This document shows positions 19,382-30,100 of a DNA stretch of 64,000 bases, piece after piece. The stretch's first letter is position 1. The number at the start of each line of letters is the position of its first letter. Origin of the DNA: JAHIQC01 sp964565645 (GTDB lineage: Bacteria > Actinomycetota > Coriobacteriia > Anaerosomatales > JAHIQC01); the NCBI GenBank assembly GCA_964565645.1, contig CAZMFQ010000009.1, forward strand, positions 1 to 64,000. The letters run 5' to 3'. The translations under genes were made by a program, and so were the position numbers. The notes under the pieces were generated by a model that saw only the letters and a list, made by a program, of their open reading frames with translations, had not been told where the DNA came from and made no database searches.

Positions 19382-20419
19382 CTAGACGACCGGGACCGGG
19401 TGGTCCAGGCCGGAAGTCTCCGCCAGTCCGAGGACCAGGTTCGCGCACTGCACGGCCTGACCCGCGGTCCCTTTCACGAGGTTGTCGATCGCGCAGACGG
19501 CCACGAGCGCGCCGCTGGGGTCGACCGATACCCCGATATGTGCCCGGTTGGTGCCCCTGACCTCGGCGGTCGAGGGCATCCGGCCCGCATCGTGGACGCG
19601 CACGAACGGCTCCTGGGCATACCGGGCCCGATACACGGCCACGAGCTCTTCGGACGAGAGGTCCGCCGAGGAGTCCATGTAGACGGTCGAGAGCAGCCCG
19701 CGGCTCATGGGGACGAGGTGCGGCGTGAACACCGCCTTCACCGTCCTACCGGCCGCATGCGCGAGACCCTGCTCGATCTCGGGCGTGTGCCGGTGCGAGC
19801 CGACCTTGTAGGGCTGCACCGACTCGTTGACGGTCGGATAGTGCGTACCGGCGCTCGCGCTCCGGCCGGCGCCCGAGACGCCGGACTTCGCGTCGACGAA
19901 CACCCGGTCGCCCGGCACAAGACCGGCCTCGAGTGCGGGAGCCGCGGCGAGCAGCGTGGCCGTCGGGTAGCACCCGGGGCACGCGACGAGCGAAGCGCCC
20001 GCGAACCCGGACCTGTCGAGCTCGGGCAGGCCGTAGACGGCGCGCTCCAGCAGATGGCCGCTCGTGTGCTCGACCCCGTACCAGGCCTCGTATGTCGCCT
20101 TGTCCTTGAGCCGGTAGTCGGCCGAAGCGTCGATGACGGTGAGCCCCGCTTCGAGCAGCGCGGGCGCCAGCTCCAGGGCCGCGGTATGTGGCACGCCGAG
20201 GAACACGATCTCGGCCGCATCCGCGATCGCCGAAATGTCCGGGGCGACGTATACCAGATCGGTCGCACCGGTGAGTATCGGGTAGACGTCGTCGACGCGA
20301 CGTCCGGCCTCGGCACCAGAGGTGACCATCGCAAGATGCAGAGACGGATGACCCAGGACGAGCCGCGTGAGCTCGATCCCGGCATACCCCGGCGCACCTA
20401 TGATCGCGACCTGCTTCAT
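19382..20419 (-). CDS. argC: N-acetyl-gamma-glutamyl-phosphate reductase
   Basis: NADPH-dependent reduction of acetylglutamyl phosphate. The 345-aa protein starts MKQVAIIGAPGYAGIEL (Rossmann fold), and the catalytic Cys is in VACPGCYPTATL. GGGAGGG precedes the ATG. It is the first gene of the arginine operon, directly downstream of the promoter and candidate ARG box. Confidence 0.97.
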   Translation of the reverse strand: MKQVAIIGAPGYAGIELTRLVLGHPSLHLAMVTSGAEAGRRVDDVYPILTGATDLVYVAPDISAIADAAEIVFLGVPHTAALELAPALLEAGLTVIDASADYRLKDKATYEAWYGVEHTSGHLLERAVYGLPELDRSGFAGASLVACPGCYPTATLLAAAPALEAGLVPGDRVFVDAKSGVSGAGRSASAGTHYPTVNESVQPYKVGSHRHTPEIEQGLAHAAGRTVKAVFTPHLVPMSRGLLSTVYMDSSADLSSEELVAVYRARYAQEPFVRVHDAGRMPSTAEVRGTNRAHIGVSVDPSGALVAVCAIDNLVKGTAGQAVQCANLVLGLAETSGLDHPVPVV

Positions 20420-20455
20420 GCCCGTGACCCTCCCGGAACGAATACGAGTGGGTCG

Positions 20456-20484
20456 ATTCTACCTACGGGCCGCATAGACGTCAA
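20456..20484 (-). promoter_or_regulatory. arginine operon promoter
   Basis: On the minus strand TTGACG (complement of 20479-20484) and TAGAAT (complement of 20456-20461) are separated by exactly 17 bp and point into argC, about 35 bp from its start codon. Confidence 0.75.
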
Positions 20485-20488
20485 CGTG

Positions 20489-20507
20489 TATGCAGAAATT
20501 CTGCGTA
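20489..20507. promoter_or_regulatory. candidate ARG box (ArgR operator)
   Basis: A 19-bp near-perfect palindrome centred on GCAGAAATTCTGC lies five bases upstream of the argC -35 box. It is AT-rich at the core and flanked by TA/TA, like ArgR half-sites in other bacteria. argR lies in the same operon. Binding is inferred from position and symmetry. Confidence 0.6.
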
Positions 20508-20562
20508 GTGTGCCTATGGTATCCGTCTTGCTCGCGTAGACGCCGCGTTCTATGCACTTACG

Positions 20563-23013
<2,451 letters not shown>

Positions 23014-23088
23014 CTCGTGTCGTTCCTCTCATGATGCCGCACACGCGGCAGGGTTCGTGTCGTCAGGCGGGCATAAGGCCCGCGGCCC

Positions 23089-24150
23089 CTAGAACTGCCT
23101 GAGGAAGCGCATGTCTCCTTCTACCAGCATCCTCAGGTCGGGAAGGTCGTACTTGAGCGCGGCGATACGCTCGACACCCATCCCGAACGCGAATCCCGAG
23201 TAGCGCTCCGGGTCGATGCCGACGTATCCGAACACGTTGGGGTCGACCATCCCGCATCCCAGGATCTCGAGCCATCCCGTCCCGCCACAGAACCGGCATC
23301 CCGCGCCGTCGCAGATGCCGCAGGACACGTCGACCTCGGCGCTGGGCTCGGTGAACGGGAAGAAGTGCGGCCTGAACCGGGTCCGCCTGTCCTGGCCGAA
23401 GAGCTCCTTGCACAGATGGTCGAGAGTGCCCTTGAGGTCGGCGAAGGTGATGCCCTCGTCGACCACGAGGCCCTCGATCTGCGTGAACTGCGGCAGATGG
23501 CTGGGGTCCGCGATATCGCGCCGGTAGACCTTGCCCGGAGCGAGCACGTAGATGGGCGGCTCCTGACTCTCCATCACGCGGACCTGGACGGGGCTGGTGT
23601 GGGTCCTGAGCAGGACGTCGCTCTCACCCGTCACTGCCGCCTCGTCGCCGGAGAGGTCGCGCACGTAGAAGGTGTCGGCGAGCCCGCGAGCGGGATGGTC
23701 GGCGGGCGTGTTGAGCGCCTCGAAGTTGTAGTAATCGAGCTCGACTTGCGGGCCTTCGGCGATCCGGTACCCGATACCGATGAACACGTCGATGACCTCG
23801 CGCCTGATCTGCTCGATCAGATGCTCACGGCCCGGAAGCCGGCGACGGCCCGGCAAGGTCACGTCCACGGCATCCGCGCTGACCCTGGCCTGCAACTCCG
23901 CGGCGTCAAGCACGGCGTGCCGGGCCTCCAGCGCCGTCTCGAGCGACTGCCGGACCTCGTTGGAGACCTTGCCCACGGCAGGGCGCTCCTCGGCGGAGAG
24001 GGCCCCGAGACCTCGCAGTATCGAGGTGAGCGAGCCCTTCTTGCCCAGATAGGCGACGCGAACCGCGTCGAGTGCGGCCAGGTCGTCCGCAGCCTCGATG
24101 GCGGCTGCGGCCTGGTCACGCATCTGTTCGAGATCTTCGATGATGCTCAT
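23089..24150 (-). CDS. pheS: phenylalanine--tRNA ligase alpha subunit
   Basis: The catalytic class II subunit, 353 aa. It has an N-terminal coiled coil, then FxxxHTSPVQ-like RTHTSPVQVR, FTQIEGLVVDE and the motif-3 region GFAFGMGVERIA. A CGICDGAGCRFCGG cysteine cluster before GWLEILG looks like a small zinc-binding insertion. The start is set at MSIIEDLEQ with CAGGAGC upstream; the longer frame runs into the T-box leader. Confidence 0.96.
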   Translation of the reverse strand: MSIIEDLEQMRDQAAAAIEAADDLAALDAVRVAYLGKKGSLTSILRGLGALSAEERPAVGKVSNEVRQSLETALEARHAVLDAAELQARVSADAVDVTLPGRRRLPGREHLIEQIRREVIDVFIGIGYRIAEGPQVELDYYNFEALNTPADHPARGLADTFYVRDLSGDEAAVTGESDVLLRTHTSPVQVRVMESQEPPIYVLAPGKVYRRDIADPSHLPQFTQIEGLVVDEGITFADLKGTLDHLCKELFGQDRRTRFRPHFFPFTEPSAEVDVSCGICDGAGCRFCGGTGWLEILGCGMVDPNVFGYVGIDPERYSGFAFGMGVERIAALKYDLPDLRMLVEGDMRFLRQF

Positions 24151-24175
24151 GCTGTGTGCTCCTGCCGATCGCGTA

Positions 24176-24489
24176 GAAACAAAGAGAGCCGACCCCGCCC
24201 CTGGAACGTGCCCAAGGACGGGAGCCGGCTCCCGCGGTACCACCTCGGTTGGCCCCGTATCAGGACCCTCTCGCTGCGAACGGCCGTCCGTGACCGTCGT
24301 TCACGCGCACGACCCTCGCGTCGCGCCGGCCCGATAACGGGGGCCCCGGCTCACCTACTCGCGCACCCGTTCAGGAGGCGCTTTCAGGTCGCGGCTGATG
24401 GAGTGAACCGCTCGCGCCGTCTCCGGAGGCCCTTGCAGTCTCGGGGGCCTCTCCCTGTACGGCGGACGAGTCGCACGAACGCCTCTCCG
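24176..24489 (-). promoter_or_regulatory. T-box riboswitch leader of pheST
   Basis: The minus strand contains the T-box core GAGGTGGTACCGCGGG (about 24233-24248). Downstream is a GC-rich terminator hairpin (about 24183-24232) ending in CTCTTTGTTT. This is the layout of a tRNA-sensing antitermination leader. The upstream part holds several GC-rich stems, and a TTC triplet (GCGGTTCACTCC) that could be the Phe specifier. Uncharged tRNA-Phe should promote read-through into pheS. The 5' boundary is approximate and may overlap the end of the signal peptidase gene. Confidence 0.85.
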
Positions 24490-24900
24490 TCATAGCCTCG
24501 AGTATCTCGATGGAGACAGCAGTGTAGCACCACGCGCAGCACGCATCCAACCGCGGAACGCCCTGCCCAGCGGCAGTACGGCGACCACACGCCCGCGCAC
24601 GGCTGAGGCGACGACCGGGTCACGGTCCGGTGTGGGGTTCGCGTCCCCGCACGTGCGCAATCCGCCTCGCGGATCGACGGCGAGCACCCGGTGCAGGACC
24701 GGCCGCCCGCGATCGCGTGAGAACAGGACGACATCCCCGGGGCGAGGACGGGCCCACGGCGAGGCGAGGCACAGGTCGCCGGGAACGAGCGCCGGCTCCA
24801 TCGAACGTCCCGCGACGAGCGCCGGACGCAGCCCCACGATGCAGGCGACGAGCGCCATGCCCAGCAGGGCCCACAGCGCGCCGTCGAGGTACTTGAGCAT
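24490..24900 (-). CDS. signal peptidase I, ER/SipW type
   Basis: A 136-aa membrane-bound S26 signal peptidase with one N-terminal hydrophobic segment. The catalytic Ser is in AGRSMEPAL. The general base appears to be His in RPVLHRVLAVDP rather than the Lys of ordinary bacterial enzymes, as in SipW and the eukaryotic/archaeal type. GDANPTPDRDPV completes the family pattern. The ATG shares its A with the upstream TGA stop, so it is coupled to the TasA-like gene, its likely substrate. The longer open frame upstream is a shadow of that gene. Confidence 0.85.
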   Translation of the reverse strand: MLKYLDGALWALLGMALVACIVGLRPALVAGRSMEPALVPGDLCLASPWARPRPGDVVLFSRDRGRPVLHRVLAVDPRGGLRTCGDANPTPDRDPVVASAVRGRVVAVLPLGRAFRGWMRAARGATLLSPSRYSRL

Positions 24901-25382
24901 CAGTGCACCTGCTCCGCATCGATGTAGAGCGTCAGGCGGACGTAGTCCTCGGCCAGTTCGTTGCCCGCCGTCGCCGGCAGTCCGAGCGTGAAGCGCAACA
25001 CACCCTGCTCCCCCGGCGCAAGGGCCACCGGGGCAGTGCGAAGCGCGGTCAACGGACCCTCGAACAACACAGACTCGCCCTTGGTGACCCTGCAGGTGAG
25101 CGCGTTGTAGAACTCCGTGATGCCGGCCTTCTTGGCTGCGGTCACGACGAAATCGGCCGGCAGCGAACCGGTGTTGCGCACAGCGAGCGTTCTGGACTGC
25201 GTACCGCCGGGCGCGAGCGCATCGATCGAGAGCGCGGCACTGGTGGGCTCGGCCGAGACACTCACGGCGCCCGCCCTGACGACGCTGTCGGCCACCTGGG
25301 CCTGGCCCGTGAAGTACGCGCTCGCGACCGTGAGGCTGAGGGCGAGCACGGCTCCTGTCGCGAACAAGATGATCCTTCGCAT
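24900..25382 (-). CDS. TasA/camelysin-like secreted protein (probable SipW substrate)
   Basis: A 160-aa protein with a signal peptide (MRRIILFATGAVLALSLTVA-type core) and cleavage expected near SAYFTGQAQ. A beta-rich mature part follows (LAVRNTGSLPADFVV, GEQGVLRFTL). The region after the signal, with its valine-rich strands, resembles the TasA/M73 family of biofilm fibre proteins matured by SipW. AGGAG precedes the ATG. Coupling to an ER-type signal peptidase supports the call. Fibre formation is an inference, since the protein is shorter than B. subtilis TasA. Confidence 0.65.
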   Translation of the reverse strand: MRRIILFATGAVLALSLTVASAYFTGQAQVADSVVRAGAVSVSAEPTSAALSIDALAPGGTQSRTLAVRNTGSLPADFVVTAAKKAGITEFYNALTCRVTKGESVLFEGPLTALRTAPVALAPGEQGVLRFTLGLPATAGNELAEDYVRLTLYIDAEQVH

Positions 25383-25566
25383 CTGACTCTCCTGACGTAC
25401 TGCGGCGAGGGGGACCGTGATGGCATGACGGGTCGGCGCCGACCACACCCATCATTCTCCGGACGCCTCACCCGCGGCTTGCTCGCCCCTTACCCCGCCC
25501 GATACCGGGCAGCCGCATCGGTGACGACAACCTTGTGTCCGACACGCGCACGAGCGCGAACGCACG

Positions 25567-25591
25567 AAGGCCCCGCACTCGGCGGGGCCTT
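25567..25591 (-). terminator. terminator-like hairpin after rplT
   Basis: A perfect 10-bp stem AAGGCCCCGC / GCGGGGCCTT with a five-base loop sits about 30 bp downstream of the rplT stop. No long U-run follows, so efficiency is uncertain. Confidence 0.6.
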
Positions 25592-25619
25592 CGAGAACAA
25601 CCTTGTGTACGGACCGGTC

Positions 25620-25979
25620 CTAGGCGGCGATGGCGCCCTTGGCGGCCTCGACGAGCTTGGCGAAGCTGGCCGGGTCGGCCACGGCCATGTCGGCCAGGAT
25701 CTTGCGGTCGAGCTCGATGCCCGCAAGCTTGAGCCCGTGCATGAACTGCGAGTACGACAGACCGCTGATGCGCGCACCGGCGTTGATGCGGGTGATCCAC
25801 AGACGGCGGATCTCACGCTTCTTGTTGCGGCGGTCACGGTAGACGTACTGCTGCGAATGCTGCACCTGCTCCTTGGCCGCACGGTACGAACGGCTCTTTG
25901 CGCCGTAGTAGCCCTTGGCCTTGGTCAGTACTGTGCGGCGCTTCTTCCTCGCGGTCACACCACGCTTGATTCGAGGCAT
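25620..25979 (-). CDS. rplT: 50S ribosomal protein L20
   Basis: The 119-aa L20 begins MPRIKRGVTARKKRR and has YRDRRNKKREIRRLWI and RISGLSYSQFMHGL. It binds 23S rRNA early in 50S assembly, and in other bacteria it represses its own operon through the leader. AAGGAG precedes the ATG. It is the last gene of infC-rpmI-rplT. Confidence 0.98.
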   Translation of the reverse strand: MPRIKRGVTARKKRRTVLTKAKGYYGAKSRSYRAAKEQVQHSQQYVYRDRRNKKREIRRLWITRINAGARISGLSYSQFMHGLKLAGIELDRKILADMAVADPASFAKLVEAAKGAIAA

Positions 25980-26019
25980 GATCGATCACACTCCTTGCTT
26001 TGGTCGATGAACGCCGGCA

Positions 26020-26220
26020 CTAACCGATGCCGAGTTGCTTGCGGATGACCTTCTCGTCGGACTTGTGCACATAGGACGCGGCAGTGAACGCGCGCTTGCG
26101 CTTGGGGCTCTTCTTCTCGAGGATGTGGCTCTTGAAGGCGTTGGCCCGCTTGATCTTCTTACCGGAACCGGTCAGCTTGAAGCGCTTCGCGGTGCCCTTG
26201 TGGGTCTTCATCTTGGGCAT
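26020..26220 (-). CDS. rpmI: 50S ribosomal protein L35
   Basis: The 66-aa protein has the conserved start MPKMKTHKGTAKRFKLTGSG and the basic core. AGGAG precedes the ATG, eight bases after the infC stop. Confidence 0.98.
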   Translation of the reverse strand: MPKMKTHKGTAKRFKLTGSGKKIKRANAFKSHILEKKSPKRKRAFTAASYVHKSDEKVIRKQLGIG

Positions 26221-26228
26221 GGCTACTC

Positions 26229-26813
26229 CTACTCTGCTGCCTCGACGGGCTCGGCCTCGACGGCCTCCGCCTCATCATCGGCTGACTTCTTGGGCAGCTC
26301 CTTCTTGGTCGGAGCCATCAACATGAACATGTTGCGGCCTTCGAGCTTGGGAGCGGCCTCGACGATCGCCATCTCACCGAGCTCTGCGGCCAACTTCTCG
26401 AGAATCGCCAGACCGCGCTCGGCGTGTACCATCTCGCGTCCACGGAACATGATCGTGACCTTGACCTTGGCTCCGGCGTCCAGGAAGCGCACGACGTGCT
26501 TCTTCTTGGTCTCATAGTCGTGCTTGTCGATCTTGGGCCGGAACTTGATCTCTTTGATCTCGACCTTGGTCTGGTGCTTGCGCGCCATCTTGGCCTTGAT
26601 GTCCTGCTCGTACTTGTACTTGCCATAGTCCATGACGCGGCACACGGGCGGATCGCTGTTGGGAGCGACTTCCACCAGGTCCAGGTTCTGATCGTCGGCG
26701 ATCTGCTGAGCATCGGCCGTGGCGAAGATCCCCAGCTGGGAACCGTCGACCCCGATCAGGCGCACGCGCGGCACCCGGATCTTCTCGTTGATTCTCGTTT
26801 CCACAGTGCTAAT
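26229..26813 (-). CDS. infC: translation initiation factor IF-3, ATT start
   Basis: The 194-aa IF-3 prevents 50S joining and proofreads the start codon. It contains RINEKIRVPRVRLIGVDGSQLG, VCRVMDYGKYKYEQ and TIMFRGREMVHAE, and ends in an acidic tail. No ATG or GTG is well placed. GGAGGTGA lies seven bases before an ATT codon at 26811-26813, while the next GTG is 16 bases away. infC with AUU/AUC/AUA starts is a known case in which IF-3 represses its own translation, so the ATT is taken as the start. It leads the infC-rpmI-rplT operon. Confidence 0.93.
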   Translation of the reverse strand: MSTVETRINEKIRVPRVRLIGVDGSQLGIFATADAQQIADDQNLDLVEVAPNSDPPVCRVMDYGKYKYEQDIKAKMARKHQTKVEIKEIKFRPKIDKHDYETKKKHVVRFLDAGAKVKVTIMFRGREMVHAERGLAILEKLAAELGEMAIVEAAPKLEGRNMFMLMAPTKKELPKKSADDEAEAVEAEPVEAAE

Positions 26814-26871
26814 GGGCCATTCACCTCCGTGGGTTGCGGCCCCGATACCGGGCGGACCGCTTCCATCCTGC

Positions 26872-26908
26872 AAAACAAAACATCCCGCCAGCACCCTGCG
26901 CCGACGGG
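26872..26908 (-). promoter_or_regulatory. attenuator hairpin in the infC leader
   Basis: Within the roughly 225-nt leader between promoter and infC, a 9-bp stem CCCGTCGGC / GCTGGCGGG (two wobble pairs) is followed by ATGTTTTGTTTT. It is a classic intrinsic terminator located before the coding region, so it is probably an attenuator. A ribosomal protein (L20) or translation-coupled control is inferred from the operon type. Confidence 0.65.
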
Positions 26909-27045
26909 ACGAACGGCCGAGAGACCGCCCTTGGGCGCCTCGACTCACTTTCGACCAGACAGCTGCTCTTTGGCGCCGTAAGGTGGGGACCTTCTCGACC
27001 CCGAGGGTCGGGGTCCCGCTTTTCCGGTATTCGATTAGCCTGCGC

Positions 27046-27074
27046 AGTATACCTGCCGAGGAGAGCCGTGTCGA
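27046..27074 (-). promoter_or_regulatory. infC operon promoter
   Basis: On the minus strand TCGACA (complement of 27069-27074), a 17-bp spacer, then TATACT (complement of 27046-27051). The start point would lie about 225 nt before infC. The octamer GCCGAGGA sits inside the spacer (27055-27062). Confidence 0.75.
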
Positions 27075-27110
27075 GGGCTACCCGCGAGGCCACCAGTGTC
27101 CGTGGAGGCC

Positions 27111-30100
27111 CTAGGGCCAGAGGGCCGGCGCCGACATGGTCGCCGAGTGCCCGCCGCACGATGTTGAGCAGTAGTTGCCGTCCCAACCATCGGGGTTGGT
27201 CGACGAGTTGTACGCGAGCGGGTTGCGCGTCTGGGTGAATCTGATACCGGTGAGCGCCTGCGATGCGTACGGTGCGGGGTCCGTCGTGTAGGTGAGCAGT
27301 CGCGGACGCTTCCATGCGTGCGGGACCGGCGAGTGGCAGTTGATGCACTTGCCGGACGTTGCGCCCTGGTGATGCCCGGTCGTGTGCGCGAAGTTGTAGT
27401 CGATCTGACGGACGTGGCACTTGTTGCACAACGCCGTCGTGTTGCTCATGGACGTGAGCCAATCCGGACTGAACTGCCCGACATACAGCGCACCACTCGT
27501 ATAGCTGTCGTCGTAGGGCTGACCTGTGGACTCGTCGATCGCGTAGTTGGCCTGCATCGTGGCGCCGTGCGGACCGGACGCACCCGAGATCGAGCCATGG
27601 CAGTCGGAGCACACGACCATCGACCCCGGCGTGAGCTGCTCGGCCGGCTGACCACCGATCGCCGCGGTCTTGAGCCACGCGGCCGTCGCCGGGAGCGTCC
27701 ACGACGTGATCGTCTTCTCACCGACCACGCCGGCTGTGACCGCACCTCGCTGAGAGGAGTAGACCTTGTGGCCCGAGTACGTGCCGTCGAACTGCGCGGT
27801 GCCCGGCCCCGACTGGACGTGCGGGGTCGCCTTGGTCATGGTCGTGTGGCAGTCGGAACACAGTGCGTTGCCCGGTACGGCGTCCGCGTGGATCGCCGCC
27901 GAGGTCTCCGCCGAGGTGATGCTCAGAGGCGCGGGCGTGTCCGCGCTCTTCTTGTGGCACACCGCGCACCCGGTCGATGCGTAGGCATCGAGCCGGCGAT
28001 GCTCCTCGGCTATGCCGGAGAAGTGGCAGCCGGAGCACCACGAGGGATCGAACCCGGTCCCCGCGAACGGTCCCGCGGAGTCGGTCGCGAAGGTCGACTC
28101 GTGATAGGTGGCCGAGTGGGTCGCGGCGTTGACTCCGGGGTGACATCCGCTGTTCTGGCAGTTCGGTGAGGCCGGCGCGGTCGCATTGTCACGATGGCAC
28201 ACACGGCACCCGGTGTAGGTGACTCCGCCGTCGAGAACCGACGCCTTCGCGTGGATGTCCCCAAGGTCGGAGACATCGTGGCAGTTGGCCGCGCCGTCGA
28301 GGTAACCGCTGCCGCAGCTGCGCGTCGCGGTGCTCCCGGCGGGAACGGGCGTCGTCGTCCACTCGGGCTGCATGGTCCCCGTGACCTTGATGTCATCGTA
28401 GTAGACGTAGCGCGCGGTGTTCGGGCTGCTCACATACGCGTACGTGAACAGGAGGATCACGGACTTGGCGCGCGGCAGCGTGTAGGTGTGCTTGGTCCAG
28501 ACGAGCTCCTCGGCGCCTGAAGCCGGCGTGTACAACGGCACCCACGGGACGTTGGGCTGCCCCATGAGCAGACCGGTGGTGGTGTAATAGACCTGTATCT
28601 TGTCGCCCGCGATCAGACCGGCGGTGTTGGACCAGAACTCGAGCGTCGGGTCGGTGTATGCCGACGTGTCGAACTCCTTCCAGAACCTCGTCGTGAGCGC
28701 CGAGTTGGCAGAGGCCTGCAGGCGCGCCGTGTAGGTGCCGCTGTGGGGCCCGACCGTCGTTATCGGTGCGTAGGTCCAGCCGTTGGTCGTGTAGGTGCCC
28801 GACTCCCAGCCCTCGTTCACGAGCGTCGCGACATTCGTGACGTACTCGCTCTCCGAACCCGGCGTAGCCATGACCTGGGCCGACGCATCGTGACCGGCGG
28901 CGACGTCGGTGTGCTTGGTCGCATGGCACGCGTCGCCGTTGCCCGCGCAGGTGCCGTTCCAGGGACCGCCGAACGTCGAGACCTTCGTGTTGTGGCAGCC
29001 GAGGCAGATCGTGGCATACCCGCTCAGCGTCGCGGTCGAGGTGCTCGACTTGAAGTGCTCCATGGTCAGGTCGGCCGAATGGCACTGGGTGCAGGTGTAC
29101 TGGTAGGACAGGCTCGCGTCATGGTAGTCAGTCACGCTGCCGCTGATCGTGTCCGAACTCGCGGGGACCGAGGTGTGCGAGGCGAGCGGATCGCGCGGGT
29201 TGTGCACGTCGTTGTCCGGGGAGAGCTCCGAGTAGCCGTGGCAGTCGTTGCACGACGCGGTGCCGGCCTCCTCGTGCTGATACATCATCGGGAGCCGCAG
29301 CGCGCCGCCGGAACGCGGGATGCCCACGACCGACTCGGTCGCGCCGACCGCACCGAACGCCGAGGAATCCGAGTCCCAGCCGCGCCCGGTGTCGGATGCG
29401 GTGTGGCAGGTGAAGCAGAAGGCCCGGATGGACCGGGGCTTCTCGTCGTTGAGCAGTCCGCCGCCGCGGGCATCGGAGATCAGCTTGCCGTTGCCGCGCG
29501 ACGAGCCGTGCGGGTTGTGGCACTCGTAGCACGGAAGCGGTGACCCGACCGGGAGCGTCCCGCCCGGCGTCTTGACCCGGTGGCCCGCCGTCGAGGTCGG
29601 GCTCGTCGAGGTCACGAGGCGCTTGATGTCGACGGGCGCCGTGGTGAACCCACTCGGAACCGTACCGCCATGGCAGTCGAAGCACGCCGCCGCGTAGTCG
29701 CCGTTCGCCTGATCGCTCGCGAGGGTCGCGTCCGTGATCGGCCGGAACTCGCCGAGGAGTCCGTCGTAGGTGTTCGAGCCGCCGTGGGCGGCGTGGCAGT
29801 ACAGGCAGTCGCCGGCTCCTCGGCGGACATCGATACCCGACGCGGCCGCGGTCTGGGTGCTTTCGGGGATCCGGGCGTGAGCGTTGCCGGGCGCCGCGTA
29901 GGCGTCCGCTCCGGGCCAGGTACCCGCCACGGGGTAACCGGCGGCGTCACGCTCGGGGGCAGATCGCGAGGGATAGACTCCGGGGTACCAGGAATCCTTT
30001 CCGGCGTCGTCGTGGCAGGCGGTACACCACTCGTTGCCGGCCGCAGTCACCTTGTTCCCGTTGATCACGGACATAGGCACCATCGGGCTCTCGCTCGCCA

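Noticed and set aside
24901..25455. N-terminal extension of the signal peptidase frame
   Set aside because: It overlaps the TasA-like gene in another frame; the internal ATG coupled to the upstream stop gives a normal short signal peptidase.
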